From Deltaproteobacteria bacterium RIFCSPHIGHO2_02_FULL_44_16 (GTDB taxonomy: Bacteria > UBA10199 > 2-02-FULL-44-16): a stretch of 64,000 bases of DNA. The notes under the pieces are model-generated. The model saw only the letters and a list, made by a program, of their open reading frames with translations. It had not been told where the DNA came from and made no database searches. The stretch covers positions 30,351 to 94,350 of the forward strand of contig MGRM01000008.1 of the NCBI GenBank assembly GCA_001798185.1. The letters are read 5' to 3'. Position numbers and translations under genes: made by a program. Positions 1-8,149 of this stretch are shown here, in pieces; within the stretch, counting starts at the first letter, position 1, and each line of letters begins with the position of its first letter.

Positions 1-2
1 CC

Positions 3-1238
3 GTTGTCTCTACACGAACGGGAAAACCACAACTCAACGTCATTGCGGTTGCTACTCCCATTAAACTGAATGATGGAAAAATTTCGGGAATTCTTGTGCT
101 TCAAGTTCCTCTCGATGCTTTTGTGGCGTGGGCCAGGGAAGTTGAAGTCGGCCCGGAAGAATTCGTCTTTTTTGTCGATCCTCAAGGAAATGTTGTCGGT
201 CATCCCCATCTGTCAGTTCAAGAAGGAGAGATTATCAATCTTTCAGCGTATCCACCGGTTCAACACGCGCTTGCAGGAGAAAAGGGGACATTGATTGAAC
301 GAGACATCAAAAAGAACAAAAAGATTGTCATCTCCTATGCTCCGGTTCGACGTTACCAGTGGGGAGTGATCGTGCAACAGCCGGCAGAAGTTGCACTTGC
401 TCAGCGAAATAAAAATGTGACTCTTTTTATTATCATCTCTGCTTTTATTTTTCTGATGAGTTGTTTTGCGATGTATGGACTTATTCGTATTCTCCGTTCT
501 CGCCAGAAAAAACATGAAGATCGTTTGCGAGAACTTATTGCCATCAAATCGGAATTTACGTCGATGGTTTCTCATGAACTCCGAACTCCACTGACGGTCA
601 TTAAAGAAGGCATGAGCATGGTCGTCGACGAAACCGCAGGTCCTCTCACGGCATCCCAAAAAGAATGTCTCGAGGCTGCGGATAGGAATATTGAACGACT
701 TACTCGTCTTATTAATGATGTGCTCGATTATCAAAAATTGGAAGCGGGAGAGATTTCACTTCATGTTGGAGAATATCATATCAATGAACTCATTGAACAG
801 ATGCTGCCAGAGATTCACAGTTTGGCGCATCGAAAAAATCTTCTTATTGTCACCAAATTTGCGGAACAGTTGCCTTCGCTTGTTCTTGATCGAGATAAAA
901 TAGTTCAAGTGGTTTTGAATTTCGTCAGTAATGCCGTAAAATTTTCAGAAAAGGGGACCATTACTCTTCAGACAGAAAGAACAAATAATCATATTCGCGT
1001 TGCTGTGTGTGACGAAGGAATTGGGATTCCTCAAGAAGATATTTCCAAACTTTTTCAAAGTTTTGTTCAACTCACGCATAGTGGAGGTCGAAAAACAGGA
1101 GGAAGTGGTTTAGGTCTCGCGATTTGTCGAAAAATTCTTGAAATGCATCATGGCCAAATTGGAGTGGAATCTGTCTATGGTCATGGCTCAACTTTTTGGT
1201 TTTTGCTTCCCATTTCGGATACAAAAAAGCCTGCTTAG
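3..1238 (+). CDS. Sensor histidine kinase, 5' end cut by the window edge
   Basis: The reading frame is open from base 3, so the start lies outside the window; at least 411 residues are visible. The N-terminal part looks like the membrane-distal half of a Cache/PDC extracellular sensor domain (hydrophobic strands, a 'FFVDPQGNVVGHP' segment). One transmembrane helix follows (VTLFIIISAFIFLMS). Next come a HisKA domain with the phospho-acceptor motif SHELRTPLTV and a HATPase domain with N-box NAVKFS, G1 DEGIGIP and G2 GSGLGLAI. All catalytic boxes are intact, so this should be an active membrane kinase. Its cognate regulator is not certain; the OmpR-type regulator at 1663 is already followed by its own kinase. 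The stop codon lies inside the loop of a terminator hairpin. Confidence 0.93.
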   Translation, partial: VVSTRTGKPQLNVIAVATPIKLNDGKISGILVLQVPLDAFVAWAREVEVGPEEFVFFVDPQGNVVGHPHLSVQEGEIINLSAYPPVQHALAGEKGTLIERDIKKNKKIVISYAPVRRYQWGVIVQQPAEVALAQRNKNVTLFIIISAFIFLMSCFAMYGLIRILRSRQKKHEDRLRELIAIKSEFTSMVSHELRTPLTVIKEGMSMVVDETAGPLTASQKECLEAADRNIERLTRLINDVLDYQKLEAGEISLHVGEYHINELIEQMLPEIHSLAHRKNLLIVTKFAEQLPSLVLDRDKIVQVVLNFVSNAVKFSEKGTITLQTERTNNHIRVAVCDEGIGIPQEDISKLFQSFVQLTHSGGRKTGGSGLGLAICRKILEMHHGQIGVESVYGHGSTFWFLLPISDTKKPA

Positions 1239-1253
1239 TTTGCAGGCTTTTTT
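1223..1253. terminator. Bidirectional rho-independent terminator
   Basis: A 12-bp stem (AAAAAAGCCTGC / GCAGGCTTTTTT) has a 7-nt loop that contains the kinase stop codon. A-tract and T-tract flank it, so it can stop transcription of the kinase on the plus strand and of the convergent small secreted protein on the minus strand. Confidence 0.9.
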
Positions 1254-1276
1254 GTACTCGAAGCAACATCGCCACA

Positions 1277-1549
1277 TTACTTATTTGTGGTTGGATTTGT
1301 TGCGTTTGGAGCTGTTGTTGTTGGGTTCGTTGTTCCGGTGTTGCTGGAAAGAGGCTTATTTGCTGCCTTTTGGAGCTCGTCTGTATAGCATTTGTCGAGC
1401 ATAGCTCCTACCAATCCCTTTTGTTTGCAGGATTCCCAGAACGCTTTCTCTGTTGCCGTCTTTGGTGTAACGGCTGTAGTTTCAGCGAAGCTCACAGATG
1501 CTGCGAGAACGAATGAAACGCCTACAAGACCCATAAGAATTTTCTTCAT
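1277..1549 (-). CDS. Small secreted protein, unknown function
   Basis: 90 residues. The start chosen is the ATG at 1549, preceded by a strong AAGGGGGTG ribosome site; the frame stays open another 30 codons upstream, but that stretch has no comparable site. Residues 1-22 form a classical signal peptide (MKKILMGLVGVSFVLAASVSFA). The mature part has two cysteines (ESCKQKG and DKCYTD) that could form a disulphide, and a low-complexity Thr/Asn/Pro tail. I recognise no family. It lies divergent from the response regulator at 1663 and convergent with the kinase upstream. It is probably periplasmic or extracellular. Confidence 0.7.
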   Translation of the reverse strand: MKKILMGLVGVSFVLAASVSFAETTAVTPKTATEKAFWESCKQKGLVGAMLDKCYTDELQKAANKPLSSNTGTTNPTTTAPNATNPTTNK

Positions 1550-1561
1550 AGTATCACCCCC

Positions 1562-1603
1562 TTTCATCTTAAGTGGCGATTGTCTATCACGAGAAAGATG
1601 AAA
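1562..1603 (-). promoter_or_regulatory. Leader hairpin near the ribosome site of the small secreted protein
   Basis: A 9-bp inverted repeat (TTTCATCTT at 1562-1570, AAGATGAAA at 1595-1603) sits in the mRNA leader of the gene starting at 1549. Its proximal arm abuts the AAGGGGGTG ribosome site, so folding could affect translation. The regulatory role is inference. Confidence 0.35.
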
Positions 1604-1662
1604 TAATAATGAGTTGAAAATTAAAAAAAATTCATTCATAGCTTGTTCATCTGAGGTGGTTT

Positions 1663-2340
1663 ATGCGAATCCTTGTTGCAGAAGATGAATTAAAAGTTCG
1701 TAACTTTGTCGTTATGGGTCTTCAAGAAGCAGGTATGGTGACTGATGCGGTGGCAAGTGTCGCCGAACTTCTCTCTTCATTACGTATTACCCGTTACGAT
1801 GTTTTGATTTTAGATCGCCTCCTCAAAGGGGTCGATTCACTCACTTCTCTTGCCGAGCTGCGCCGTCTTTGTCCCTCCACGAAAATTTTAATTTTAAGTG
1901 CACTCGCTGAATGTGATGAACGCGTCAAAGGTCTTACAGAAGGTGCGGACGATTATCTCGGAAAACCCTTTCATGTTCATGAATTAATCGCGCGCATACG
2001 AGCTTTGGTGCGTCGTCAGCTTTCAGAAAATCAAAAAATGTATCCCGTGATGGAATATAAAGACGTCAAAATTGATCTGGAACAGCAACGAGCATTTCGT
2101 CATGAAAAGCGTATTGAGCTTACCGGAAAAGAATTGCGACTCCTTTCTCTTTTGATGCGACATCCGGGAAAAGTTTTTTCAAAAGCAGAAATTTTAGACC
2201 AATGCTGGGATATCAATCATTGTCCTGAAAGCAATGTCGTCGAAGTAACCATCGCGAGTCTCCGTTCAAAGCTCGACCGTACAGATTCACCACGTATTCA
2301 AAGTAAAAGAGGAATCGGTTATTGGTTAGGTGAACCGTAA
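1663..2340 (+). CDS. OmpR/PhoB-family response regulator
   Basis: 225 residues, ATG preceded by GAGGTGG. The receiver domain (1-120) has the acidic pocket (E7, D8), phospho-acceptor D51 (VLILDRLL) and conserved K101 (LGKPF). The C-terminal winged helix (about 130-225) carries the Trans_reg_C hallmarks ELTGKELRLLSLLMRHPGKV and RGIGYWL. It acts in the cytoplasm as a phosphorylation-controlled transcription factor. The sensor kinase gene starts 2 bases after its stop, so the two form a cotranscribed pair. The target genes are unknown. Confidence 0.95.
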   Translation: MRILVAEDELKVRNFVVMGLQEAGMVTDAVASVAELLSSLRITRYDVLILDRLLKGVDSLTSLAELRRLCPSTKILILSALAECDERVKGLTEGADDYLGKPFHVHELIARIRALVRRQLSENQKMYPVMEYKDVKIDLEQQRAFRHEKRIELTGKELRLLSLLMRHPGKVFSKAEILDQCWDINHCPESNVVEVTIASLRSKLDRTDSPRIQSKRGIGYWLGEP

Positions 2341-2342
2341 TC

Positions 2343-3767
2343 ATGAAATTTTTTTGGCATCCACGCACATCTCTTCAAACCAAACTTCTTGCAGTTACCT
2401 GGTTGATGACAACGATTGGTACGATTACGGCTGCGATTGTCAGTAGTAGTCTTTTGATTCGAAGCCATCGTGAATCGATTCATGCGCAATTGCAAACTAC
2501 AGCGACAAGTCTCATCTCTCTCGGTATTTCAGATTTTTCTGAGCTTGAAGATTTTGAAGGACTCAATGATTTTATTCTGAACGCTTTGAAGATGGAAAAA
2601 ATTGATAAAATCGTTCGTATTTATAATAAAAAAGGTGCGCTTGTGTTTACGACGATTGGCGTCGACTATGATCATCTTCCGAGTCAGCTCAAACTTCCCA
2701 TTCCAAAACCACAAATTGTAAACGTTCAAGGACAACAGCGAATGTATGCCAGTCTGATTGTCCCTTATGAAACAGGAAGGAAACGACAACAATTTTATTT
2801 ACAGGTTGCCATTCCACTTCCTCCGTATGCGGATATTCTTTCTCTTCTCTGGGTTCGAAGTTTGATTCTTTTTGGTCTTCTCATCCTCGTTTCCTTTTTT
2901 ATCTCATGGTATTTGGCGAAAAAATTGATTCAACCTGTGCGTTTCATTGCTGAACATTTAAAATCGATTGATCCCACCAAAGCGCATGAGCTCAAACCCC
3001 TTCACCTTTCCATGAAAGGTGATTTTTTGGATACGATCGTTGAGGGAATGAATCTTCTTATTCTCAGAACGCAAAAGAGTTTAGATCGACTTCAAAAAAT
3101 GAGTCGATATGTCGCGCATGAACTTCGAACACCGCTGACCATTCTTCGAGGAGAAGCAGAGCTCGTACTCTCGAAACAAGATGCTTCGCGCGAAGAATAT
3201 GCTCAAACACTGAAAAGTTCTCTCGAAGAAATTGATCGCATGTCAGATATTGTGGCAGGTGTTCTTTCTCTGGATGAACGAAAAAAGATGCGAGCATTGA
3301 CGCAAGAGTCTTACGATTTACGGACTTGGATTCAAAAAAATGTAACGCGATGGGAAAAAACGTTAGGTCGATCTCTTTGTCTCGATCTTCCATCAACGCC
3401 TCAAATGACCCGCCTCGATCCGACACTTCTGTATCATTTGGTGGATAATCTTATTCGAAATGTTCATGCACATACTTCTTCGACCACAATCTGCACTCTT
3501 TTTCTGAAGGCAGATTCTTCTCCCACACTTTTTATTTATGATGATGGTCCTGGGGTTTCAGTTCAACTTTTAACAGCATTGAATGCCTCAACAGATGAAC
3601 TGATCAATGAGCTTGGTATTGGAACACATTTATGCAAAAAAATTGCGGAACTTTGCGATTTACATCTTGCTTTTGCCAACCGACCCGAAGGAGGTTTCCT
3701 TGTCACCATCGAATTTCCAGCATCTCTCGATCTCCAAACTTCATCATCTCGCCCTCTTTGTGGATGA
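2343..3767 (+). CDS. Sensor histidine kinase paired with the OmpR-type regulator
   Basis: 474 residues. Two transmembrane helices (about 15-40 and 165-185) bracket a short periplasmic sensor. A HAMP-like linker follows, then HisKA with H-box RYVAHELRTPLTIL (about 255), and a HATPase domain. The N-box (VDNLIRNVHAH) and G1 (YDDGPGV) are recognisable, but the G2 region reads GIGTHLCKKIAEL rather than GxGLxxV/I, and the nucleotide lid looks short. This could be a weak or specialised kinase. The 3' end overlaps the next gene by 68 bases. Pairing with the regulator at 1663 is inferred from adjacency. Confidence 0.9.
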   Translation: MKFFWHPRTSLQTKLLAVTWLMTTIGTITAAIVSSSLLIRSHRESIHAQLQTTATSLISLGISDFSELEDFEGLNDFILNALKMEKIDKIVRIYNKKGALVFTTIGVDYDHLPSQLKLPIPKPQIVNVQGQQRMYASLIVPYETGRKRQQFYLQVAIPLPPYADILSLLWVRSLILFGLLILVSFFISWYLAKKLIQPVRFIAEHLKSIDPTKAHELKPLHLSMKGDFLDTIVEGMNLLILRTQKSLDRLQKMSRYVAHELRTPLTILRGEAELVLSKQDASREEYAQTLKSSLEEIDRMSDIVAGVLSLDERKKMRALTQESYDLRTWIQKNVTRWEKTLGRSLCLDLPSTPQMTRLDPTLLYHLVDNLIRNVHAHTSSTTICTLFLKADSSPTLFIYDDGPGVSVQLLTALNASTDELINELGIGTHLCKKIAELCDLHLAFANRPEGGFLVTIEFPASLDLQTSSSRPLCG

Positions 3768-4101
3768 TATTGAAGGATGTGCACAGTTTTATATCGATCT
3801 TTTTGGCTTTCAAACGCTCGATCGGAAATATAACGATACAGGAGAGCTTCGCGCTCTTTGGTTACGTTGCGGCGAAATTATTTTCATGTTCGAAAAAGGT
3901 GAACCAGAAACAGAGAGCCACGGAGTGATTGCTTTTTCGATTCAGCGAAAGGATCGAGAAACGTGGAGAAAAAAATTAAACCACATGTCAGTCCCTATCA
4001 CGCGAGAAAGTCAGTTCAGTATATATTTTCCAGATCCTGAGGGGAGGGCTCTTGCACTGTCTCACTCTCCAGAAGTTCTTGAGTGGGAAGAGGAGCGATA
4101 A
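3700..4101 (+). CDS. Glyoxalase/bleomycin-resistance (VOC) superfamily protein
   Basis: 133 residues. I place the start at TTG 3700: an exact AAGGAGG ribosome site (3688-3694) lies 5 bases before it, inside the end of the kinase gene, and the VOC fold starts just after (KLHHLALFVDDIEGCAQFYIDLFGF). An ATG at 3607 is in frame, but it would add 31 residues with no homology to the fold. One beta-alpha-beta-beta-beta module pair is visible, ending FPDPEGRALALSH, the usual metal-site strand. The substrate is unknown. Its 3' end overlaps the convergent mtgA gene by 86 bases. Confidence 0.8.
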   Translation: MSPSNFQHLSISKLHHLALFVDDIEGCAQFYIDLFGFQTLDRKYNDTGELRALWLRCGEIIFMFEKGEPETESHGVIAFSIQRKDRETWRKKLNHMSVPITRESQFSIYFPDPEGRALALSHSPEVLEWEEER

Positions 4102-4744
4102 GTCTGCGTTCGATGAATCTCATTCTTTTCGTGACATGCCGAGGTGGCGGAAAACGTCCCCACTTTTTTGGGCTCGGTAAGATCGAAGCAAGAAAAGCTG
4201 CTTCTGAAACCGTGAGATCGGATGCTGTTTTTTTGAAATAGTAATGAGCTGCCGCTTCAGCCCCATAAATTCCTTTTCCCCATTCGGCAATGTTGAGATA
4301 GATTTCTAAAATTCGATCTTTCGAAAGAAAATATTCCATTTTCCATGCGATCCAAATTTCGGCGAGCTTCCGCCACACATATTTATCGCGTGAAAGATAG
4401 AGATTGCGCGCTACCTGCATCGTGATGGTTGAAAAACCGTGGGAGAATGAACGACGGTTCACATTTCGAAAAAAAGCGTGTTTCATCTCTTCATAATCAA
4501 CGCCACGATGCTGATAAAAACGGCTGTCCTCTGCTATGACAACAGCTTGTTGAAGATTTTTTGAAATATTTGAAAGAGGAATCCAAGAATATGAAAACGG
4601 ATGTTCTTCCTGCTTCATATAAGAAGTTTTTTTTATCGAACCAGAACGAAGGGAAGGAATATAAGGAACAAAAAAAAGAGAGAGGAGAAAAACAATCAGA
4701 ATTCCAATAGATAAACGTTTTTTAAGGCTCAGAGATGACGTCAT
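4016..4744 (-). CDS. mtgA: Monofunctional biosynthetic peptidoglycan transglycosylase
   Basis: 242 residues, a GT51-family enzyme without a transpeptidase domain. It has an N-terminal membrane anchor (IGILIVFLLSLFFVPYIP). The catalytic motif AEDSRFYQHRGVD carries the nucleophilic Glu. Further motifs are HGFSTITMQVARNLYLS, RKLAEIWIAWKMEYFLSKDRILEIYLN and YGAEAAAHYYF. It polymerises lipid II into glycan strands at the inner membrane. The usual second motif Gln-Gln is here Met-Gln, which is a known sort of variation in this subfamily. The C-terminal tail is convergent with and overlaps the VOC gene. The start ATG lacks a strong ribosome site. Confidence 0.93.
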   Translation of the reverse strand: MTSSLSLKKRLSIGILIVFLLSLFFVPYIPSLRSGSIKKTSYMKQEEHPFSYSWIPLSNISKNLQQAVVIAEDSRFYQHRGVDYEEMKHAFFRNVNRRSFSHGFSTITMQVARNLYLSRDKYVWRKLAEIWIAWKMEYFLSKDRILEIYLNIAEWGKGIYGAEAAAHYYFKKTASDLTVSEAAFLASILPSPKKWGRFPPPRHVTKRMRFIERRLIAPLPTQELLESETVQEPSPQDLENIY

Positions 4745-4815
4745 GCGAATATGGCCTAAACATATCCTTTTCCCCCGAGCAACCGTTTTTAATGGGGATA
4801 TTGGCTATTTTTCGT

Positions 4816-4844
4816 TTGACAATTATCCTCTGCTTCTTGAATAT
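4816..4844 (+). promoter_or_regulatory. Candidate sigma-70 promoter of the histone-fold gene
   Basis: A perfect -35 TTGACA (4816-4821), a 17-base spacer and a weak -10 GAATAT (4839-4844) stand about 46 bases before the start codon of the histone-fold gene. The -35 and spacing are strong; the -10 matches only 3 of 6. Confidence 0.5.
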
Positions 4845-4890
4845 CCGTCGCACAAAATAATGCCTTTAAAACCCTTATAAGGAGGAATGT

Positions 4891-5070
4891 ATGGCAGCAG
4901 AAACACTGGTCGTGGTCTCAAAGATTAAGGATTTTGTGAAGTCAAAAGGTTTCCGTACGTCGGAAACAGCAGTGGACGCTCTTTCAAAAGCAGTTGAAGA
5001 GCTCTTAGGCAAAGCCATTGAGCGTGCAAAGGACAATGGCCGTCAGACCGTAAAAGATTCTGATATTTAA
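4891..5070 (+). CDS. Bacterial histone-fold protein (mini-histone)
   Basis: 59 residues, ATG preceded by AAGGAGG. The protein starts MAAETLVVVSKIKDFVKSKG and ends NGRQTVKDSDI. It shows the histone-fold plan: a short helix 1 (SKIKDFVKSKG), loop 1 with R22-T23, a long helix 2 (residues 25-49, ending ERAKDNG) and loop 2 R51-Q-T53-V-K-D-S-D58. This last part matches the RKTVKAED signature of archaeal histones, including the 7-residue spacing of the Arg-Asp clamp. Helix 3 is almost absent, as in the short histone of Bdellovibrio (Bd0055). It should be a basic chromatin protein in the nucleoid. It is monocistronic: own promoter, own terminator. A related single-fold DNA-binding protein is the main alternative. 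Confidence 0.85.
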   Translation: MAAETLVVVSKIKDFVKSKGFRTSETAVDALSKAVEELLGKAIERAKDNGRQTVKDSDI

Positions 5071-5093
5071 TGTATTTGTAACAAAGAGAAGAC

Positions 5094-5126
5094 AAAAACG
5101 CCCCCATTATTTGGTGGGCGTTTTTT
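5094..5126 (+). terminator. Rho-independent terminator of the histone-fold gene
   Basis: GC-rich stem AAAAACGCCC / GGGCGTTTTT with a short loop, followed by a long T-run, 24 bases after the stop codon. Confidence 0.92.
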
Positions 5127-5140
5127 ATTTTTTCTGACAT

Positions 5141-5167
5141 ACCAATAACTGACAGTTAGTTACTGGT
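5141..5167. promoter_or_regulatory. 27-bp imperfect palindrome upstream of dcd
   Basis: ACCAATAACTGAC at the left mirrors AGTTAGTTACTGGT at the right with few mismatches. It ends on a TAAAAT -10-like hexamer (5167-5172) and lies 25 bases before the dcd start. It looks like a repressor operator over the dcd-nuoI promoter; the regulator is unknown. Confidence 0.45.
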
Positions 5168-5192
5168 AAAATCGCCAAAACTGGAGGAAAAA

Positions 5193-5747
5193 GTGAGTAT
5201 AAAACCTGATACCTGGATCCGTAGGATGGCGCTTGAAAAGGGGATGATCGAACCTTTTGAAGCGACGCAAGTTCGAAATGGTATTTCATACGGGCTTGGA
5301 TCTTATGGTTATGATTTTCGGCTCGATCGAAAATTTCGTATTTTTCGAGCGGGAGCCGGAATTGTCATTGATCCAAAAAACGCTTCCACTTCGTTTGATG
5401 ATCTCATTGCCGATGTGTGCGAAATTCCTCCTCATAGTTTTGTGCTTGCGCAAACCATCGAATATTTTCGTATTCCCCGTGATGTCGTAACGATCTGTTA
5501 TGGCAAATCGACCTATGCTCGTTGCGGAATTCACGTAAATGTCACTCCTTTTGAGCCAGAGTGGGAGGGGCATGCGACGATTTCCATTACGAATGCGAAC
5601 AGTGTTCCTGCAAAAATTTATGCAGGTGAGGGAATCGGTCAGCTCCTCTTCTTGCAATCAAACGAACCTTGTGCTGTTTCTTACGCTGATAAAAAAGGGA
5701 AATATCAGGCACAAAAAGAAATCACTCACGCTAAAGGATCAGGATAA
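5193..5747 (+). CDS. dcd: dCTP deaminase
   Basis: 184 residues, GTG start preceded by GGAGGA. It is a dUTPase-superfamily trimer that deaminates dCTP to dUTP for thymidylate synthesis. Visible motifs are the N-terminal [34 protein letters not shown], the substrate loop [29 protein letters not shown] and [13 protein letters not shown]. Length is usual for the family. Its stop TAA shares one base with the ATG of the ferredoxin gene, so the two are translationally coupled even though their roles are unrelated. Confidence 0.96.
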   Translation: MSIKPDTWIRRMALEKGMIEPFEATQVRNGISYGLGSYGYDFRLDRKFRIFRAGAGIVIDPKNASTSFDDLIADVCEIPPHSFVLAQTIEYFRIPRDVVTICYGKSTYARCGIHVNVTPFEPEWEGHATISITNANSVPAKIYAGEGIGQLLFLQSNEPCAVSYADKKGKYQAQKEITHAKGSG

Positions 5748-6271
5748 TGACAACTCATACGTATACGATTCAACGACCAGAAAAGCTCTCTTTATGGGAG
5801 AGGCTTTATCTTCCCGAAATTTTTCGAGGCATGTTTATTACTGCTCGCCATTTTTTTCGGAATCTTTTTCATATGGATAAACGGATGACCATTGAATTCC
5901 CCGAAAAAAAGAAACAATTACCTCCGGGATATCGCGCTGAACATCGTTTAATGTTACGAGAAGATGGTTCTGTTCGATGTACGGCGTGCATGCTTTGTGC
6001 AACGATTTGTCCTGCTCGTTGCATTGAAATTGAAGCTGAAGATGTGGGTGATGACAAAATTGAAAAGCGCGCGAAAAATTTTACCATTAATGAACTTCGC
6101 TGTGTCTTTTGTGGTTTTTGCGTTGAAGCCTGTCCTTGTGACGCGATTCGCATGGATACCGGAAAATTCGAAAACTCTACGTTTGATCGTAAAACCGCAA
6201 TTTATGACATCAAGAAATTGATCAATAATCAAGCGACTGGATCGAGCCAACTATCACAGGGGTTATATTGA
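5747..6271 (+). CDS. nuoI: NuoI-like 2x[4Fe-4S] ferredoxin (complex I subunit I)
   Basis: 174 residues. Two Cx2Cx2Cx3CP clusters (CTACMLCATICP and CVFCGFCVEACP), each able to hold one [4Fe-4S], are spaced as in NuoI/NDUFS8. The N-terminal amphipathic stretch (IFRGMFITARHFFRNLF) is the typical membrane-docking region, and the N-terminal 'FPEKKKQLPPGYRAEHRL' is the family signature. It would pass electrons to quinone within complex I. No other nuo gene is near, so it is either a dispersed complex I subunit or a stand-alone electron carrier. Transcribed with dcd. Confidence 0.88.
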   Translation: MTTHTYTIQRPEKLSLWERLYLPEIFRGMFITARHFFRNLFHMDKRMTIEFPEKKKQLPPGYRAEHRLMLREDGSVRCTACMLCATICPARCIEIEAEDVGDDKIEKRAKNFTINELRCVFCGFCVEACPCDAIRMDTGKFENSTFDRKTAIYDIKKLINNQATGSSQLSQGLY

Positions 6272-6283
6272 CTATAAACTTTT

Positions 6284-6342
6284 GTCATCCCCGCGAAAGC
6301 GGGGATCTCATGAGATTCCCGCTAACTACATGCGGGAATGAC
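6284..6342. repeat. Dispersed palindromic repeat, family C (copy 1)
   Basis: Starts GTCATCCCCGCGAAAGCGGGG and ends TGCGGGAATGAC: two GC-rich hairpins bounded by GTCAT/ATGAC. Lies between nuoI and dnaJ. Near-identical copies occur at 16602, 28472, 38979 and 40611. Confidence 0.9.
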
Positions 6343-6387
6343 CGTAGTAGATTCATTTTGTTACGGGTTCTTCGTCAATAGTCATTT

Positions 6388-7311
6388 ATGAAAGATTTCT
6401 ATCACATCTTAGGTGTTCCACGCAGTGCTTCAGCAACTGATATTAAAAAAGCTTATCGTCGTCTTGCAAAACAATATCATCCCGATGTGAGCAAAGGAAA
6501 TAAAGAGACCGAAGAAAAATTTAAAGAAATTTCCGAAGCCTACAATGTTCTCTCTGATCCCGAACAGCGCAAAAAGTATGACCTGTATGGAAATGCGGCT
6601 GCAGGTCCTGGACCAGGATTTAGTGGCGCTGATTATCGCGAATTTCGCGGAGGCGATTTTCGTGGTGCTGACTTCGGTGATCTTGGCGACGTCTTCGAAG
6701 AACTTTTTCACATGGGAGGTGTTCGTCGTGGTCGACGAACAAGAACTGAAGGATACGGCGAACCTGCTCCTATGGATGGACAAGATACTTTCACCACCAT
6801 TGAAATTTCATTTTCGGAAGCAATTCACGGAACAGAACGACAGATTACGATGAAACGAGAGAACAAACCGGAAACGATTACGGTGAAAATTCCCGCAGGC
6901 GTTGATATCGGTTCCAAGGTTCGTGTGGCTGGAAAAGGGCAGCCTGGTTATAATGGTGGCAAAGCCGGCGATCTTTATTTGCATATTCAAGTTTCACCTC
7001 ATCCTGAATTTTGGCGAGAGGGGGCTGATATTTATATTGAGCTTCCCATCACGATTTACGATGCGATTTTTGGTGCGACCGTAGAAGTAGCAACTATAAG
7101 TGGGAAAGCGAAAATGAAAATTCCTTCCGGAACTTCGAGTGGTCAAAAATTTCGTCTCACCGGAAAAGGATCGCCGGTTCTTGGAAGTAAAGGAAAGCAC
7201 GGCGATCAGTATGTGATTATTCGCATTGTTCCCCCCAAAAAACTCACTGTAGAGCAAAAGAAAATTTTTGAAGAACTTGCTGAAAAATATCCTTATGATG
7301 CTCGAGAATAA
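6388..7311 (+). CDS. DnaJ/CbpA-type co-chaperone (class II J-protein)
   Basis: 307 residues. The N-terminal J domain (1-70) has the HPD motif (YHPDVSKG) that stimulates DnaK ATPase. A Gly/Phe-rich linker (about 72-120, [21 protein letters not shown]) follows, then two DnaJ C-terminal beta-barrel domains ([24 protein letters not shown] and [19 protein letters not shown]). The Cys-rich zinc domain of true DnaJ is absent, which makes it CbpA-like. It works in the cytoplasm with DnaK. No dnaK or grpE is nearby. The start has no strong ribosome site; a repeat occupies most of the upstream gap. Confidence 0.94.
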   Translation: MKDFYHILGVPRSASATDIKKAYRRLAKQYHPDVSKGNKETEEKFKEISEAYNVLSDPEQRKKYDLYGNAAAGPGPGFSGADYREFRGGDFRGADFGDLGDVFEELFHMGGVRRGRRTRTEGYGEPAPMDGQDTFTTIEISFSEAIHGTERQITMKRENKPETITVKIPAGVDIGSKVRVAGKGQPGYNGGKAGDLYLHIQVSPHPEFWREGADIYIELPITIYDAIFGATVEVATISGKAKMKIPSGTSSGQKFRLTGKGSPVLGSKGKHGDQYVIIRIVPPKKLTVEQKKIFEELAEKYPYDARE

Positions 7312-7313
7312 AA

Positions 7314-8069
7314 TTATAATTTTTTTCCGTGAGAATCGAAAAGGGGAAATTGTTTCCATTTCCAACGTTGGAATCGATATTGGAACGCAGTTTTTAAAAC
7401 CCCGAGACCGTACTGAACACTTCGTCGAAAATTAATACTTGAGGCTTCAGGAAAATATTTCGTAGGACACGAAATTTCACCAAGACGAAATCCGAAAAAG
7501 TGCGCTTGAACTAAAAATTGATTATCAAAAACAAAATCGTTTGAATTTTCTCCCAGAGGGAGTGTTTCTAACACTTGACGCGTATAACCTCGATAGCCTG
7601 TATGATATTCAGAAAGCTTTTGCGAAATGAGAATATTTTCCGCGAACGTTAAAAAACGATTCGAAATATATTTATAGAGCGGCATTCCCCCATGAAGTGC
7701 TCCTTTTCCTAAAATGCGCGATGCAAGGACAACATCATAGTGACCTGAAACAAGCATGGCAGCCATTGCAGGAATCAATTGAGGAGAATATTGGTAATCG
7801 GGATGGAGCATAATAATAATATCTGCCCCTTTTTGAAGCGCTAAACGATAACAAGTTTTCTGATTGCCACCATAGCCTTTGTTGGCAGGATGGCGAAAGA
7901 CAGGAATACTTAAATTCTCGGCCGACAGAACAGTGCGATCCGTGCTTGCATCATCAACCACAAGAATTTCATCGACAAATCCAATGGGAATTTCTTCATA
8001 CGTTCGCTTTAAGGTTTGCTCTGCATTATATGCAGGCATCACCACCACAATTTTTTTCCCCAAGAGCAT
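7314..8069 (-). CDS. Family 2 glycosyltransferase
   Basis: 251 residues, GT-A fold. Motifs are VVMPAYNAEQTLKRTYEEIP (nucleotide-binding strand), EILVVDDASTD (first Asp pair), HPANKGYGGNQKTCY and the DxD-equivalent IIMLHPDYQYSP; later ASRILGKGALHGGMPLYKYISNR. This pattern is that of the dolichyl-phosphate/undecaprenyl-phosphate sugar synthase branch, although no transmembrane helices follow. It probably transfers a sugar from a nucleotide donor to a lipid or glycan at the inner leaflet. It converges on dnaJ with a 2-base gap. The donor and acceptor cannot be told from sequence. Confidence 0.88.
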   Translation of the reverse strand: MLLGKKIVVVMPAYNAEQTLKRTYEEIPIGFVDEILVVDDASTDRTVLSAENLSIPVFRHPANKGYGGNQKTCYRLALQKGADIIIMLHPDYQYSPQLIPAMAAMLVSGHYDVVLASRILGKGALHGGMPLYKYISNRFLTFAENILISQKLSEYHTGYRGYTRQVLETLPLGENSNDFVFDNQFLVQAHFFGFRLGEISCPTKYFPEASSINFRRSVQYGLGVLKTAFQYRFQRWKWKQFPLFDSHGKKL

Positions 8070-8149
8070 CGGAGCTAAATGTCATAAAAATACATAGACA
8101 TCAATGTTGGATTTTTTTAAAAAACTCCATAGACCGTTTATGAAAAGGT

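Noticed and set aside
243..734. 163-codon minus-strand frame
   Set aside because: It is antisense to a well-supported histidine kinase and encodes no recognisable domain.
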